From assembly GCF_004306155.1 (NCBI RefSeq), contig NZ_BIMR01000239.1, positions 1 through 35,302 on the forward strand: 35,302 bases of DNA. Direction: 5' to 3'. Position numbers and translations under genes: made by a program. This document shows, piece by piece, positions 23,977 to 31,988 of the stretch (its first letter is position 1; every line of letters starts with the position of its first letter). The notes below the pieces were generated by a model. The model saw only the letters and a list, made by a program, of their open reading frames with translations. It made no database searches and had not been told where the DNA came from. This DNA is from Cellulomonas biazotea (GTDB taxonomy: Bacteria > Actinomycetota > Actinomycetes > Actinomycetales > Cellulomonadaceae).

Positions 23977-25167
23977 GTGGCGCGGATCGCAGTGGTCGGG
24001 AGCGGCATCGTGGGGCTGGCGACGGCCGCACGGCTCGCCGAGCGGGGTGACGAGGTCGTCGTCCTCGACAAGGAGACGTCGCTCGCGAGCCACCAGACGG
24101 GCCGCAACTCGGGCGTCGTGCACTCCGGCATCTACTACGCGCCCGGCAGCCACAAGGCGCTCATGAGCCGCGCCGGAGCGGAGTCGATCCTGCGGTTCGC
24201 CGCGGACCACGGGATCCCCGCCGAGCGCACGGGCAAGCTCATCGTCGCGACCCGGCCCGACCAGACCCCCCAGCTGCAGAAGCTGGCCGCGCGCGCCGAG
24301 GCGAACGGCATCGACGCGCAGGTCCTGTCCCCCGAGCAGGCGCGCGAGCACGAGCCCCACGTGGCGGCGGTCGCCGCGCTGCACGTCGGCTCGACGGGGA
24401 TCATCGACTACCCGGCGGTGTGCCGCCGGCTCGCCGAGATCGTCAGGGAGCACGGCGGGGAGGTGCGGCTCGGCACACGCGTGCTGTCGTCGCGCACCGT
24501 GCAGGGCTCCGTGCACGTCGAGACCGACGCGGGCACGGTCGTCGTCGACGGGCTCGTCGCGTGCGCCGGCCTCTACTCCGACACGCTCGCGCGCGCGTCG
24601 GGCCTCGACGTGGACGTGCGCATCGTGCCGTTCCGCGGCGAGTACTTCGAGCTCGTGCCCGAGCGCGAGCACCTCGTGCAGGGGCTGATCTACCCCGTGC
24701 CCGACCCGCGCTTCCCGTTCCTCGGCGTGCACCTCACGCGGTCCGTCGGCGGCGGCGTGCACGCCGGCCCCAACGCGGTCCTGGCCCTCGCACGCGAGGG
24801 GTACACGCGCTCCGCCGTCGTGCCCGGCGAGCTCGCCGAGAGCCTGCGGTGGCCCGGGCTGTGGCGCCTGGGGGCCCGCAACCTCGTGCCCGGCGCCCGC
24901 GAGGTCGCGCGGTCGTTCTCCCGCCGCCTGTTCGCGGCGAGCCTCGCCGAGCTCGTCCCGGCCGTGCGCCGCCAGGACCTCGTGCCCGCGCCCGCCGGGG
25001 TCCGGGCGCAGGCGCTGCGCCGCGACGGCACGCTCGTCGACGACTTCCTCGTCGAGCGGACCGACCGGCAGGTGCACGTGCTCAACGCACCCTCGCCCGC
25101 GGCGACCGCGTCGCTGGAGATCGCGCGCTACGTGGTCGACGAGCTCGACGCCGTGATGGCCCGATAG
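23977..25167 (+). CDS. lhgO: L-2-hydroxyglutarate oxidase-like FAD enzyme
   Basis: This 396-residue flavoprotein of the DAO/LhgO family has the FAD-binding IAVVGSGIVGLATAARLAE at the N-terminus, then HQTGRNSGVVHSGIYYAPGS, VDGLVACAGLYSD, FRGEYFELVPE, YPVPDPRFPFLGVHLTR and PAPAGVRAQAL near the end. These are the conserved blocks of L-2-hydroxyglutarate oxidase/dehydrogenase, which oxidises L-2-hydroxyglutarate to 2-oxoglutarate. The GTG at 23977 is supported by AAGGAG eight bases upstream, in place of the GTG at 23950. It is the one apparent metabolic gene in a glycan locus and seems to be a single-gene unit. It may be unrelated to the glycan, or may act on a 2-hydroxy acid linked to it. Confidence 0.9.
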   Translation: MARIAVVGSGIVGLATAARLAERGDEVVVLDKETSLASHQTGRNSGVVHSGIYYAPGSHKALMSRAGAESILRFAADHGIPAERTGKLIVATRPDQTPQLQKLAARAEANGIDAQVLSPEQAREHEPHVAAVAALHVGSTGIIDYPAVCRRLAEIVREHGGEVRLGTRVLSSRTVQGSVHVETDAGTVVVDGLVACAGLYSDTLARASGLDVDVRIVPFRGEYFELVPEREHLVQGLIYPVPDPRFPFLGVHLTRSVGGGVHAGPNAVLALAREGYTRSAVVPGELAESLRWPGLWRLGARNLVPGAREVARSFSRRLFAASLAELVPAVRRQDLVPAPAGVRAQALRRDGTLVDDFLVERTDRQVHVLNAPSPAATASLEIARYVVDELDAVMAR

Positions 25168-25243
25168 CGGACAATCACGACGGCCGACGGGCGGTGACCA
25201 GGCGACACGCGTCGAGGTCGGCGACGAACCCGCGCCGCGCCGC

Positions 25244-25249
25244 TAGCGT
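25244..25249 (+). promoter_or_regulatory. Candidate leaderless -10 box for the lipoprotein gene
   Basis: TAGCGT matches TANNNT and ends seven bases before the GTG at 25257, which lacks a ribosome-binding site. The same spacing occurs before the ATG at 2499. The 89-base gap after the oxidase gene holds nothing else I recognise. Confidence 0.4.
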
Positions 25250-25256
25250 CACGTGC

Positions 25257-25817
25257 GTGCCCAGTCCTTCTGCTGCCCGCCCGCGCGCGCGGGCGACGGC
25301 GTCCCTCGTGCTCCTGCCCGCCCTGCTGCTGGCGGCGTGCACCGGACCGGGCACCCCGTCTGCCTCGCCCTCGTCGTCGACGGGGACCGCGACGGCGTCG
25401 CCGAGCGCCACCCCGAGCGCGACCACCGCGTCGCCGACGGTCGCGCCGCCGGCACCGACCGAGCCCGCGGCCACCGTCGCACCAGCGCCGGACGCGACGG
25501 CGCCCGCACCGGGTGCCACGACCGTCGACGTCGTCGTGACGTTCGCCGGGTGGAGCACCCTCACGTCCGCGATCGAGGTCGGCGGGTACGCCGCGACCGT
25601 CGAGACCGGCGGCACCTGCGAGCTCGCGCTGACCGGACCGTCGGGGGCGACCGCGACGGCGACCGCGGCGACCAACGCCGACGCGACCACGACCGCGTGC
25701 GAGCTCCTCTCCGTCCCCGCCTCCTCGCTGCGCGGCGGGACCTGGACCGGAACGCTCACCTACCGCTCCGCCCGGTCGATCGGAACGGCGACCGTCTCCC
25801 CCATCGAGGTGCCCTGA
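25257..25817 (+). CDS. Small lipoprotein with Ala/Pro/Thr-rich linker
   Basis: This 186-residue protein has an arginine-bearing N-terminus, a hydrophobic core and the lipobox LLLAAC (Cys28), so it should be exported and lipid-anchored. Residues about 30-85 form a Ser/Thr/Ala/Pro-rich linker. The remaining 100 residues (from VDVVVTFAGWS to the end) look like a small beta-rich domain with two cysteines (TCELALTG and TACELLSV). No known family is recognised. The GTG at 25257 is chosen because it puts the signal sequence at the N-terminus and because TAGCGT ends seven bases upstream. The stop shares a base with the ATG of the repeat protein (TGATG), so the two are translationally coupled and may work together at the surface. 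Confidence 0.78.
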   Translation: MPSPSAARPRARATASLVLLPALLLAACTGPGTPSASPSSSTGTATASPSATPSATTASPTVAPPAPTEPAATVAPAPDATAPAPGATTVDVVVTFAGWSTLTSAIEVGGYAATVETGGTCELALTGPSGATATATAATNADATTTACELLSVPASSLRGGTWTGTLTYRSARSIGTATVSPIEVP

Positions 25818-28174
25818 TGACCCAGCGCCGACGCCCTCGGCTCTCCTCCGTGCTCGGCCGCGCCACCGCGCTCCTGGTCCTGCTCGGCACCGTGCTCGCC
25901 GGCGGCGCGCTGCCCGCCCAGGCGGCCGACCTCTCCGGGTTCAACCCCGGCCTCATCATCAGCGACGCCAACTTCACCAACTCGTCCGCCATGTCCGCGG
26001 CCGACGTCCAGGCGTTCCTCGACGCGCGCGGCCAGGCCTGCCGACCGGGCGACGACGGCTCCCTGTGCCTCAAGGACGCCCGGTTCGACACCCCGTCGCG
26101 GGCCGCGGACGACCGCTGCACGCAGCCGTACAACGGCACGGGCAACGAGTCGGTCGCGCAGATCATCACGAAGGTCGCCGTGTCCTGCGGGATCAGCCCG
26201 CGCGTGCTGCTCGTCATGCTGCAGAAGGAGCAGGGGCTCGTCACGGCCACCCGCAACGGTCTGACGCAGGGCCGCTACCGCATCGCGATGGGCTTCGGCT
26301 GCCCCGACACCGCGGCGTGCGACACCCGCTACTACGGCTTCTTCAACCAGGTCTACCAGGCGTCGTGGCAGCTGAAGAACTACGCCCTCAACCCGACGCG
26401 GTACGCGCACCGGGCGGGCGTCGTCAACCAGGTGCGGTTCCACCCCAACGCGTCGTGCGGCTCCAGCCCGGTCCTCATCCAGAACCAGGCGACCGCGAGC
26501 CTCTACAACTACACGCCCTACCAGCCGAACGCCGCGGCCCTCGCCGCCGGCTACGGCACGGGTGACGCGTGCTCGTCGTACGGGAACCGCAACTTCTACT
26601 CGTACTACGCGGACTGGTTCGGCTTCCCCAACGGCCTGCCGCCCATCGGCGTCGTCGACGCGGCGACCGGCACCAACACGGGCTCCACGACGGGGATCCA
26701 GGTGTCCGGCTGGTCGCTCGACCCCGACACGTCCGAGTCGAACCAGGTGCACCTCTACCTCGACGGCGCGGGCACGGCGGTCGTGGCGAACCAGTCGCGG
26801 CCCGACGTCGCGGCCGCCTACGGCCGGGGCGACAAGCACGGCTTCTCGCAGTTCCTCGCGGCCACCCCCGGCGCGCACAGCCTGTGCACGTTCGGCATCA
26901 GCGTCGGACCGGGCGAGAACTCGCTGCTCGACTGCCGCACGGTCGTCGTGCCCGACAGCGCGCCGATCGGCGGGATCACGTCGGTCACGACGACGACCTC
27001 GGGCGTCACCATCACGGGCTGGACGCTCGACCCCGACACGTGGGAGTCCAACCAGGCGCACATCTACATCGACGGCGTCGGCGTCGCGGTGCAGGCCGAC
27101 CAGTCCCGGCCCGACATCGCGGCGGCCTACGGTCGCGGCGACCGGCACGGCTTCTCCCACACCCGGGCGCTGTCGCCCGGTGCGCACTCGGTGTGCGTGT
27201 TCGGGATCAACACCGCGGCCGGCGCCAACACGCTGATCGACTGCCGCACCGTCAACGTCGCGGACTCCGTCCCGATCGGCGTGATCGACGCGGTCACCGC
27301 GACGGCGACCGGCGTGACGATCTCCGGCTGGGCGCTCGACCCCGACACGACCGACCCGAACCAGGTGCACATCTACATCGACGGCGTCGGCGTCGCGCTC
27401 TGGGCGGACCAGTCCCGTCCCGACGTGAACGCGGCGTACGGGCGCGGCGACCGCCACGGCTACTCGCACACGCGGAACCTCGGCCCCGGCCCGCACTCGG
27501 TCTGCGTGTACAGCATCAACACGGGTCCGGGCGACAACGCGGTCCTCGGCTGCCGGTCGTTCACCGTCGCGGACGCACCGCCCGTCGGCGCGATCACTAA
27601 CGTCGCGGTGACCAGCAGCGGCGTGACCGTGTCCGGCTGGACGCTCGACCCCGACTCGGCCGACCGCATCCAGGCGCACGTCTACATCGACGGCGTCGGC
27701 GCGGCGATCTGGGCCGACCAGCCCTCGCCGGGTCGCACCGACAGCCACGGGTTCTCGCACGCGCGGAACCTCGGCCCGGGAGCGCACTCGGTCTGCGTCT
27801 ACGGCATCAGCGCGAACGGCGGCGACAACACGCTGCTCGGCTGCCGCAGCTTCACGGTCGCGGACCAGGCGCCGATCGGCGTGATCGACTCCGTCACCGT
27901 CGACGCCGGCCAGGTCACGGTCTCCGGCTGGACGATGGACCCCGACACGACCGAGCCCAACCAGGCGCACCTCTACATCGACGGGGTCGGCGCCGCGATC
28001 TGGGCCGACCTGTCCCGCCCCGACGTCGCCGCGGTCTACGGCAACGGCGACCGTCACGGGTACGCGCACACCCGCCCGATCACGTCGGGTGCGCACTCGG
28101 TGTGCGTCTACGGCATCACCTCCGGAGCGGGCGACAACACGCTCCTGGGGTGCCGCGCCTTCACGGCCCCCTGA
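25817..28174 (+). CDS. Secreted protein with a Cys-rich N-terminal domain and five C-terminal repeats
   Basis: This 785-residue exported protein has a signal peptide with RRR near the start and a likely AQA cleavage site at about 36. A domain of about 230 residues (43-272) has eight cysteines (75, 84, 101, 124, 162, 168, 214, 252). Its GISPRVLLVMLQKEQGLVT segment, with Glu138, looks like the catalytic-helix region of lysozyme-like transglycosylases. The rest is rich in Tyr, Asn and Trp (YYGFFNQVYQASWQLKNY). Five repeats follow (276-785), homologous to those in the amidase 7664-10513. I do not recognise the N-terminal family with certainty, so wall-glycan cleavage is an inference from one helix. 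It is coupled to the lipoprotein gene by TGATG, and a strong hairpin follows 27 bases after the stop. Confidence 0.9.
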   Translation: MTQRRRPRLSSVLGRATALLVLLGTVLAGGALPAQAADLSGFNPGLIISDANFTNSSAMSAADVQAFLDARGQACRPGDDGSLCLKDARFDTPSRAADDRCTQPYNGTGNESVAQIITKVAVSCGISPRVLLVMLQKEQGLVTATRNGLTQGRYRIAMGFGCPDTAACDTRYYGFFNQVYQASWQLKNYALNPTRYAHRAGVVNQVRFHPNASCGSSPVLIQNQATASLYNYTPYQPNAAALAAGYGTGDACSSYGNRNFYSYYADWFGFPNGLPPIGVVDAATGTNTGSTTGIQVSGWSLDPDTSESNQVHLYLDGAGTAVVANQSRPDVAAAYGRGDKHGFSQFLAATPGAHSLCTFGISVGPGENSLLDCRTVVVPDSAPIGGITSVTTTTSGVTITGWTLDPDTWESNQAHIYIDGVGVAVQADQSRPDIAAAYGRGDRHGFSHTRALSPGAHSVCVFGINTAAGANTLIDCRTVNVADSVPIGVIDAVTATATGVTISGWALDPDTTDPNQVHIYIDGVGVALWADQSRPDVNAAYGRGDRHGYSHTRNLGPGPHSVCVYSINTGPGDNAVLGCRSFTVADAPPVGAITNVAVTSSGVTVSGWTLDPDSADRIQAHVYIDGVGAAIWADQPSPGRTDSHGFSHARNLGPGAHSVCVYGISANGGDNTLLGCRSFTVADQAPIGVIDSVTVDAGQVTVSGWTMDPDTTEPNQAHLYIDGVGAAIWADLSRPDVAAVYGNGDRHGYAHTRPITSGAHSVCVYGITSGAGDNTLLGCRAFTAP
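26642..28171 (+). repeat. Five tandem ~103-codon repeats shared with the amidase
   Basis: Units start at 26642, 26963, 27272, 27581 and 27872 (residues 276, 383, 486, 589, 686), with lengths 107, 103, 103, 97 and 100 codons. The core is P-[IV]-G...GW-x-[LM]-DPD[ST]...[LV]Y[IL]DG...RPD[VI]...GRGD-x-HG[FY]...HS[VL]C...GCR. Unit 4 has lost the RPDVxAxYGRG segment (PSPGRTDSHGF instead). Last units in both proteins are exactly 100 codons. Confidence 0.92.
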
Positions 28175-28201
28175 CGTCGGGCGGCGTCGCCCGCCGCCAC
28201 G

Positions 28202-28257
28202 CAGCACGAAGGCCCCCGGCCGAGCGGATCGTCGCTCGGCCGGGGGCCTTCGTGCTG
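28202..28257. terminator. 25-bp perfect bidirectional hairpin terminator
   Basis: Bases 28202-28226 pair perfectly with 28233-28257 around a six-base loop (GATCGT). It lies between the convergent genes ending at 28174 (+) and 28282 (-), so it should stop transcription from both sides. The stem starts CAGCACGAAGG and is very GC-rich. Confidence 0.93.
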
Positions 28258-28281
28258 AGGTGCTGCCGGCGGGCGCGGGGC

Positions 28282-30786
28282 CTAGCCGCGGCGCGTGACC
28301 CGTCGGATGCGGCCCGACGCGCGGCGCGCGACCTCGCGGACGCCGCCGGCCTCCAGGTACTGCTTGAACAGCCGCAGGTCCCCGCCGATCGAGATCGGCG
28401 GGGGCGGGGGGAGCCGCAGCGCGTCGTGCGCGGGCGCACCGACGGTCGACAGCGCGAGGTCGGCGGCACGCCGCGGGGAGCGGCAGAACTCGACGAGCGG
28501 GCCGAGCACGCGCGACCAGCGGTACGCCTCCGAGAACTCCCGGACGCGCGAGCGCGCCTCGGCGATCGCCTCCTCGTCGTAGAGCATCTCCTCGAGGGCG
28601 TCGACGAGACCGTCGATGTCCTCGGGCTCGACGGCGCGGCCCAGGCCGCGGTCGCGGATGAGCTCGCCGAACGTGTCCCCGCCCGTCGCGACGATCGGCA
28701 GCGTGCACCACAGGTAGTCGAGGATCCGGGTCCGGAAGCTGAACGCCGTCTCGATGTGGTGGAAGTGCGTCGAGACGCCGACGTCGGCGTCGAGCAGGTA
28801 GTCGGCCCGCTCCTCGTACGGCACCCAGCTGTCGTTGAAGAAGACGTGCTTGCCCGTGAGGCCGAGCTCGTCCGCGAGCTGGCGCGAGTCCCACGCGATG
28901 CGCATGTCCGGCACCCCGGGGTTCGGGTGCTTGGTGCCGAGGAAGAACAGGCGGACCTCGGGGTGGGCGACACGCAGCCGGTCGACCGCACGGATCAGCG
29001 TCAGCGGGTCGAACCAGTTGTAGATCCCGCCGCCCCAGAGGATGACCTTGTCGTCCGGGCCGATGCCGTCGATCGTGCCCTTGATGCCGTGACGCTTCTG
29101 CACGGGCGGCTCGTCGGCGATGCCGAACGGGACGACGGTCAGCAGCGAGTCGAGCGTCTCGTCCTCGTCGTACACGGCCGGGTTGATGCGGCCCTGGCCG
29201 GCGAGCTGGCCGAGCCAGAAGTCGCGCTGCTTCTCGGACGCGCAGAGCATGAGGTCGGCGCGGGCGATCTGCTCGTTCAGCGCGCGCGTCGTCTCCCGGA
29301 CCGCCATGGCGCGGCCGCCGGGGCCGAGGTCACGGGCCTGCTCGAGCTGCTCGAGGTGCATCGGGTCGTAGATGTCGGCGACCACGATCTTCGTGCTGGT
29401 CTTCAGCCACGGCGCGGCCTCCAGCAGGAAGCCCTGGAAGATGATGACGTCGGCCCACTCGGTCGCGTCCACGAGCGACTTGCCGTGCACGTACTCGACG
29501 GCGAACGCGTCGTTCTCGACGGACGCGCCCGAGGTCGACGCGAGCCGGACCTCGTGGTCGGGCGCCAGCGCGCGCGCGATCTCCCACGCGCGGATCGCCG
29601 GACCGGCCATGCGGGCCTTGAGCGGCTCCCCCGTGACGACGAGGATCCGCTGCCGCGACCGGAAGTGGCTCGTGACGCCGAACGCCTCGACGAGCACGCG
29701 GTGCGCCTCGAGGTAGCTGTCGATCGCGTACGCGGGCTCCATGGCCTCGCGGAACAGCGGCAGCAGCTCCCGGTCGGTGCGGCGGCGGCGCGACTGCAGG
29801 GCGCGACGGCTCGCGGCGAGTGTCTCGAGCTGGTCGACGAAGTAGTCGATCGCGTACGGGCCGGTGAGGCTCATCTTCGGCAGCTCGAGCGTGCCGACGT
29901 CGTCGTTGCCGGGCGAGCGCTGCAGGTCGAGCGACGAGGTGTCGACGTCGGCGCGCGCGAACGACCGGCGCACCGCGAGCGCCATCGCGGCGGGCAGCGC
30001 CCGGGCCAGCGACTCGTCGTCGAGGTTCTTGTACATCGACATCAGCGCGTTGCGCTCGAGCAGGTAGCTCTCGCGGAAGTTGCCGAACTTCTTCATCGTC
30101 ACGTGGTGCTTGTGGTACGCGACCGACTCGGGCACGTACCGGAACCGGTAGCCGAGCAGGTTGAGCCGCCAGCCGAGGTCGACGTCCTCGTAGAACATGA
30201 AGAAGCGCTCGTCGAACCCGCCGACCTCGCGGTACAGCTCGGTCGGCATGAACATCGCGGCGCCCGTGCCGAACAGCACGTCCTTCGCGACGTCCCACTC
30301 CCCCGTGTCGGGGCGCTCGACCTCACGCTTGTAGCCCATGCCGTACCAGGTGAGCGAGCCGTCGACGTAGTCGATGTTCTCGCCCTCCCAGTCGAGGACC
30401 TTGCTGGCGACGGCGCCGATCGTCGGGTCGCCCGCGAGCGTCTCCACCGCGGCACGGATCCAGCCGGTGCCGGGCCGGGCGTCGTTGTTGAGGAAGCCCA
30501 CGTACTCGCCGGTCGCGGCCTTGACGCCCGCGTTGCAGCCGCCCGCGAAGCCCGTGTTGGAGCCCGCCTGGATGACGACCGCGTGCGGCACGGCCGCCCG
30601 GATCTTCTCGACGCTGCCGTCACCGGAGTCGTTGTCGACGACGACGAGCTCGAGCTGCTCGCGCGGCCAGTCGACGTCGTCGAACGAGCGGAGCGCGACG
30701 ATCGTGTCGTCCGCTCCCTTGTAGTTCACGAGGACGATCGACACGACCCCCGGACGGACGGTCGGCTGCGAACGGTCCTGCTTCAT
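28282..30786 (-). CDS. Bifunctional GT2-GT4 glycosyltransferase
   Basis: This 834-residue fusion has an N-terminal GT-A family 2 domain (about 12-260) with SIVLVNYKGADDT, VVVDNDSGDGS (51-58), GFLNNDARPGTGW and YEDVDLGWRLNLLGYRF. A helical linker of about 120 residues follows, then a GT-B, GT4-like domain (about 385-770) with ILVVTGEPLKARMAGPAIR, VADIYDPMHLEQL, DKVILWGGGIYNWFDPLTL, DVGVSTHFHHIETAFSFRT and ILDYLWCTLPIVATGGD. Such two-domain proteins often build repeating units or polymer backbones. The ATG at 30786 has AGGGAG upstream and overlaps the ABC ATPase stop by ATGA, so the fusion is coupled to the exporter. A polyrhamnose-type polymerase role, like streptococcal GacG, is inferred from context. 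Confidence 0.92.
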   Translation of the reverse strand: MKQDRSQPTVRPGVVSIVLVNYKGADDTIVALRSFDDVDWPREQLELVVVDNDSGDGSVEKIRAAVPHAVVIQAGSNTGFAGGCNAGVKAATGEYVGFLNNDARPGTGWIRAAVETLAGDPTIGAVASKVLDWEGENIDYVDGSLTWYGMGYKREVERPDTGEWDVAKDVLFGTGAAMFMPTELYREVGGFDERFFMFYEDVDLGWRLNLLGYRFRYVPESVAYHKHHVTMKKFGNFRESYLLERNALMSMYKNLDDESLARALPAAMALAVRRSFARADVDTSSLDLQRSPGNDDVGTLELPKMSLTGPYAIDYFVDQLETLAASRRALQSRRRRTDRELLPLFREAMEPAYAIDSYLEAHRVLVEAFGVTSHFRSRQRILVVTGEPLKARMAGPAIRAWEIARALAPDHEVRLASTSGASVENDAFAVEYVHGKSLVDATEWADVIIFQGFLLEAAPWLKTSTKIVVADIYDPMHLEQLEQARDLGPGGRAMAVRETTRALNEQIARADLMLCASEKQRDFWLGQLAGQGRINPAVYDEDETLDSLLTVVPFGIADEPPVQKRHGIKGTIDGIGPDDKVILWGGGIYNWFDPLTLIRAVDRLRVAHPEVRLFFLGTKHPNPGVPDMRIAWDSRQLADELGLTGKHVFFNDSWVPYEERADYLLDADVGVSTHFHHIETAFSFRTRILDYLWCTLPIVATGGDTFGELIRDRGLGRAVEPEDIDGLVDALEEMLYDEEAIAEARSRVREFSEAYRWSRVLGPLVEFCRSPRRAADLALSTVGAPAHDALRLPPPPPISIGGDLRLFKQYLEAGGVREVARRASGRIRRVTRRG

Positions 30787-31988
30787 GCGTCTCCCTTGAT
30801 CGGCGACCACGTCGCCCCCATCGCCACGATGCCGCCGGACTCCCGCGGCTCACCCGCCTCCACGTCGAACCGGCTGAGGTGCCGACGCAGGTCGTACGTG
30901 TGCTGGGTGGTCCAGTCGACGGCCGAGGCCGTCACGTCGAAGGTGCCCGGCTGCAGCGGGAGCCGGGGAACCGTGCAGTCGATGAAGCCGTCGCCGGCGA
31001 CGCTCGGGATGTCCATGCCGCCGTCACGGGTGTGGTACGCCCAGACGTAGGTGCCCTCGATGGTCTCGACGGCCAGGCCGAACACCGGTCGCTCGACGGT
31101 CTCGTGCGCACGGTAGTGGACGCGGATCGTCAGCGCCTCGCCGGTGCGGAACGACGAGACGGCCTCGTCGGTGCCGTCGAGCAGCTCGACGCGCTCGACG
31201 GTGATCTCGCCCGAGCCGTGCCGCCCCGACTCGTGGCCCGACTCCTCGACGGGCCGGTCGGCGTGCGTCTTGTCGATGTAGTCGTCGACGAGCTCGGTCG
31301 CGGGACCGGCGCCGACGAGCTTGCCGTGGTCGAGCCACGCGACGTGGTCGCACATCGTGCGCATCGTGCCCATGGCGTGGCTCACGAGGACGACCGTCTT
31401 GCCCGCGGCGCGGAAGTCCGCGAACTTCTCCATGCACTTCGCCTGGAAAGCCGCGTCGCCGACGGCGAGGACCTCGTCGACGAGCAGGATGTCGGGGTCG
31501 ACGTTGATCGCCACCGAGAACCCGAGTCGGACGTACATGCCCGACGAGTAGTTCTTGACGGGCTGGTCGATGAACTGCTCGATGCCGGCGAAGTCGACGA
31601 TCTCGTCGAACCGCGACTCGATCTCCTTCTTGCCGAGACCGAGGATCGACCCGTTGAGGTAGACGTTCTCGCGGCCGGTGAGCTCCGGGTGGAAGCCCGA
31701 CCCGAGCTCGAGCAGTGCGGCGATCGAGCCGTTCACGCGGACGCTGCCCGTGTCGGGCACGAGGATCCGGGCGAGGCACTTGAGCAGCGTCGACTTGCCG
31801 GAGCCGTTCTCGCCGATGAGGCCGTACGTGGACCCCTCGGGGATCTCGAAGCCGACGTCGCGCAGCGCCCAGAACTCGTCGTACTTGGCCCGCCGGCCGC
31901 GCATGAGCGACGCCTTGAGGGACTGGTTGCGCTCCTTGTACATCCGGAAGCGCTTGGAGACGTCGACGACCTCGATCGCGGTGCTCAC
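30783..31988 (-). CDS. wzt: Wzt-type polysaccharide ABC transporter ATPase with C-terminal carbohydrate-binding domain
   Basis: This 401-residue protein has a nucleotide-binding domain with Walker A GENGSGKS (59-66), the Wzt/TagH-type signature YSSGMYVRLGFSVA (147-160), Walker B ILLVDEVLAVGD (167-178) and the switch histidine in LVSHAMG (His204). After about residue 265 a beta-rich domain follows (VERVELLDGTDEAV, GEALTIRVHYRAHE, FGLAVETIEGTYVWAYHTRDGG). In O-antigen transporters such a Wzt C-terminal domain binds the finished end of the glycan. The GTG at 31988 overlaps the permease stop by GTGA. It powers export of the lipid-linked polymer with the permease 31985-32827. The C-terminal domain implies recognition of a chain-end modification. 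Confidence 0.93.
   Translation of the reverse strand: MSTAIEVVDVSKRFRMYKERNQSLKASLMRGRRAKYDEFWALRDVGFEIPEGSTYGLIGENGSGKSTLLKCLARILVPDTGSVRVNGSIAALLELGSGFHPELTGRENVYLNGSILGLGKKEIESRFDEIVDFAGIEQFIDQPVKNYSSGMYVRLGFSVAINVDPDILLVDEVLAVGDAAFQAKCMEKFADFRAAGKTVVLVSHAMGTMRTMCDHVAWLDHGKLVGAGPATELVDDYIDKTHADRPVEESGHESGRHGSGEITVERVELLDGTDEAVSSFRTGEALTIRVHYRAHETVERPVFGLAVETIEGTYVWAYHTRDGGMDIPSVAGDGFIDCTVPRLPLQPGTFDVTASAVDWTTQHTYDLRRHLSRFDVEAGEPRESGGIVAMGATWSPIKGDA

Noticed and set aside
25760-28894. 1044-residue minus-strand open frame
   Set aside because: It is antisense to the repeat protein and the 3' part of the fusion, with Arg/Val/Asp-rich low-complexity sequence and no motifs.
28102-31050. 982-residue plus-strand open frame
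   Set aside because: It is antisense to the GT2-GT4 fusion; the composition is shadow-like, and it runs through the strong terminator hairpin.
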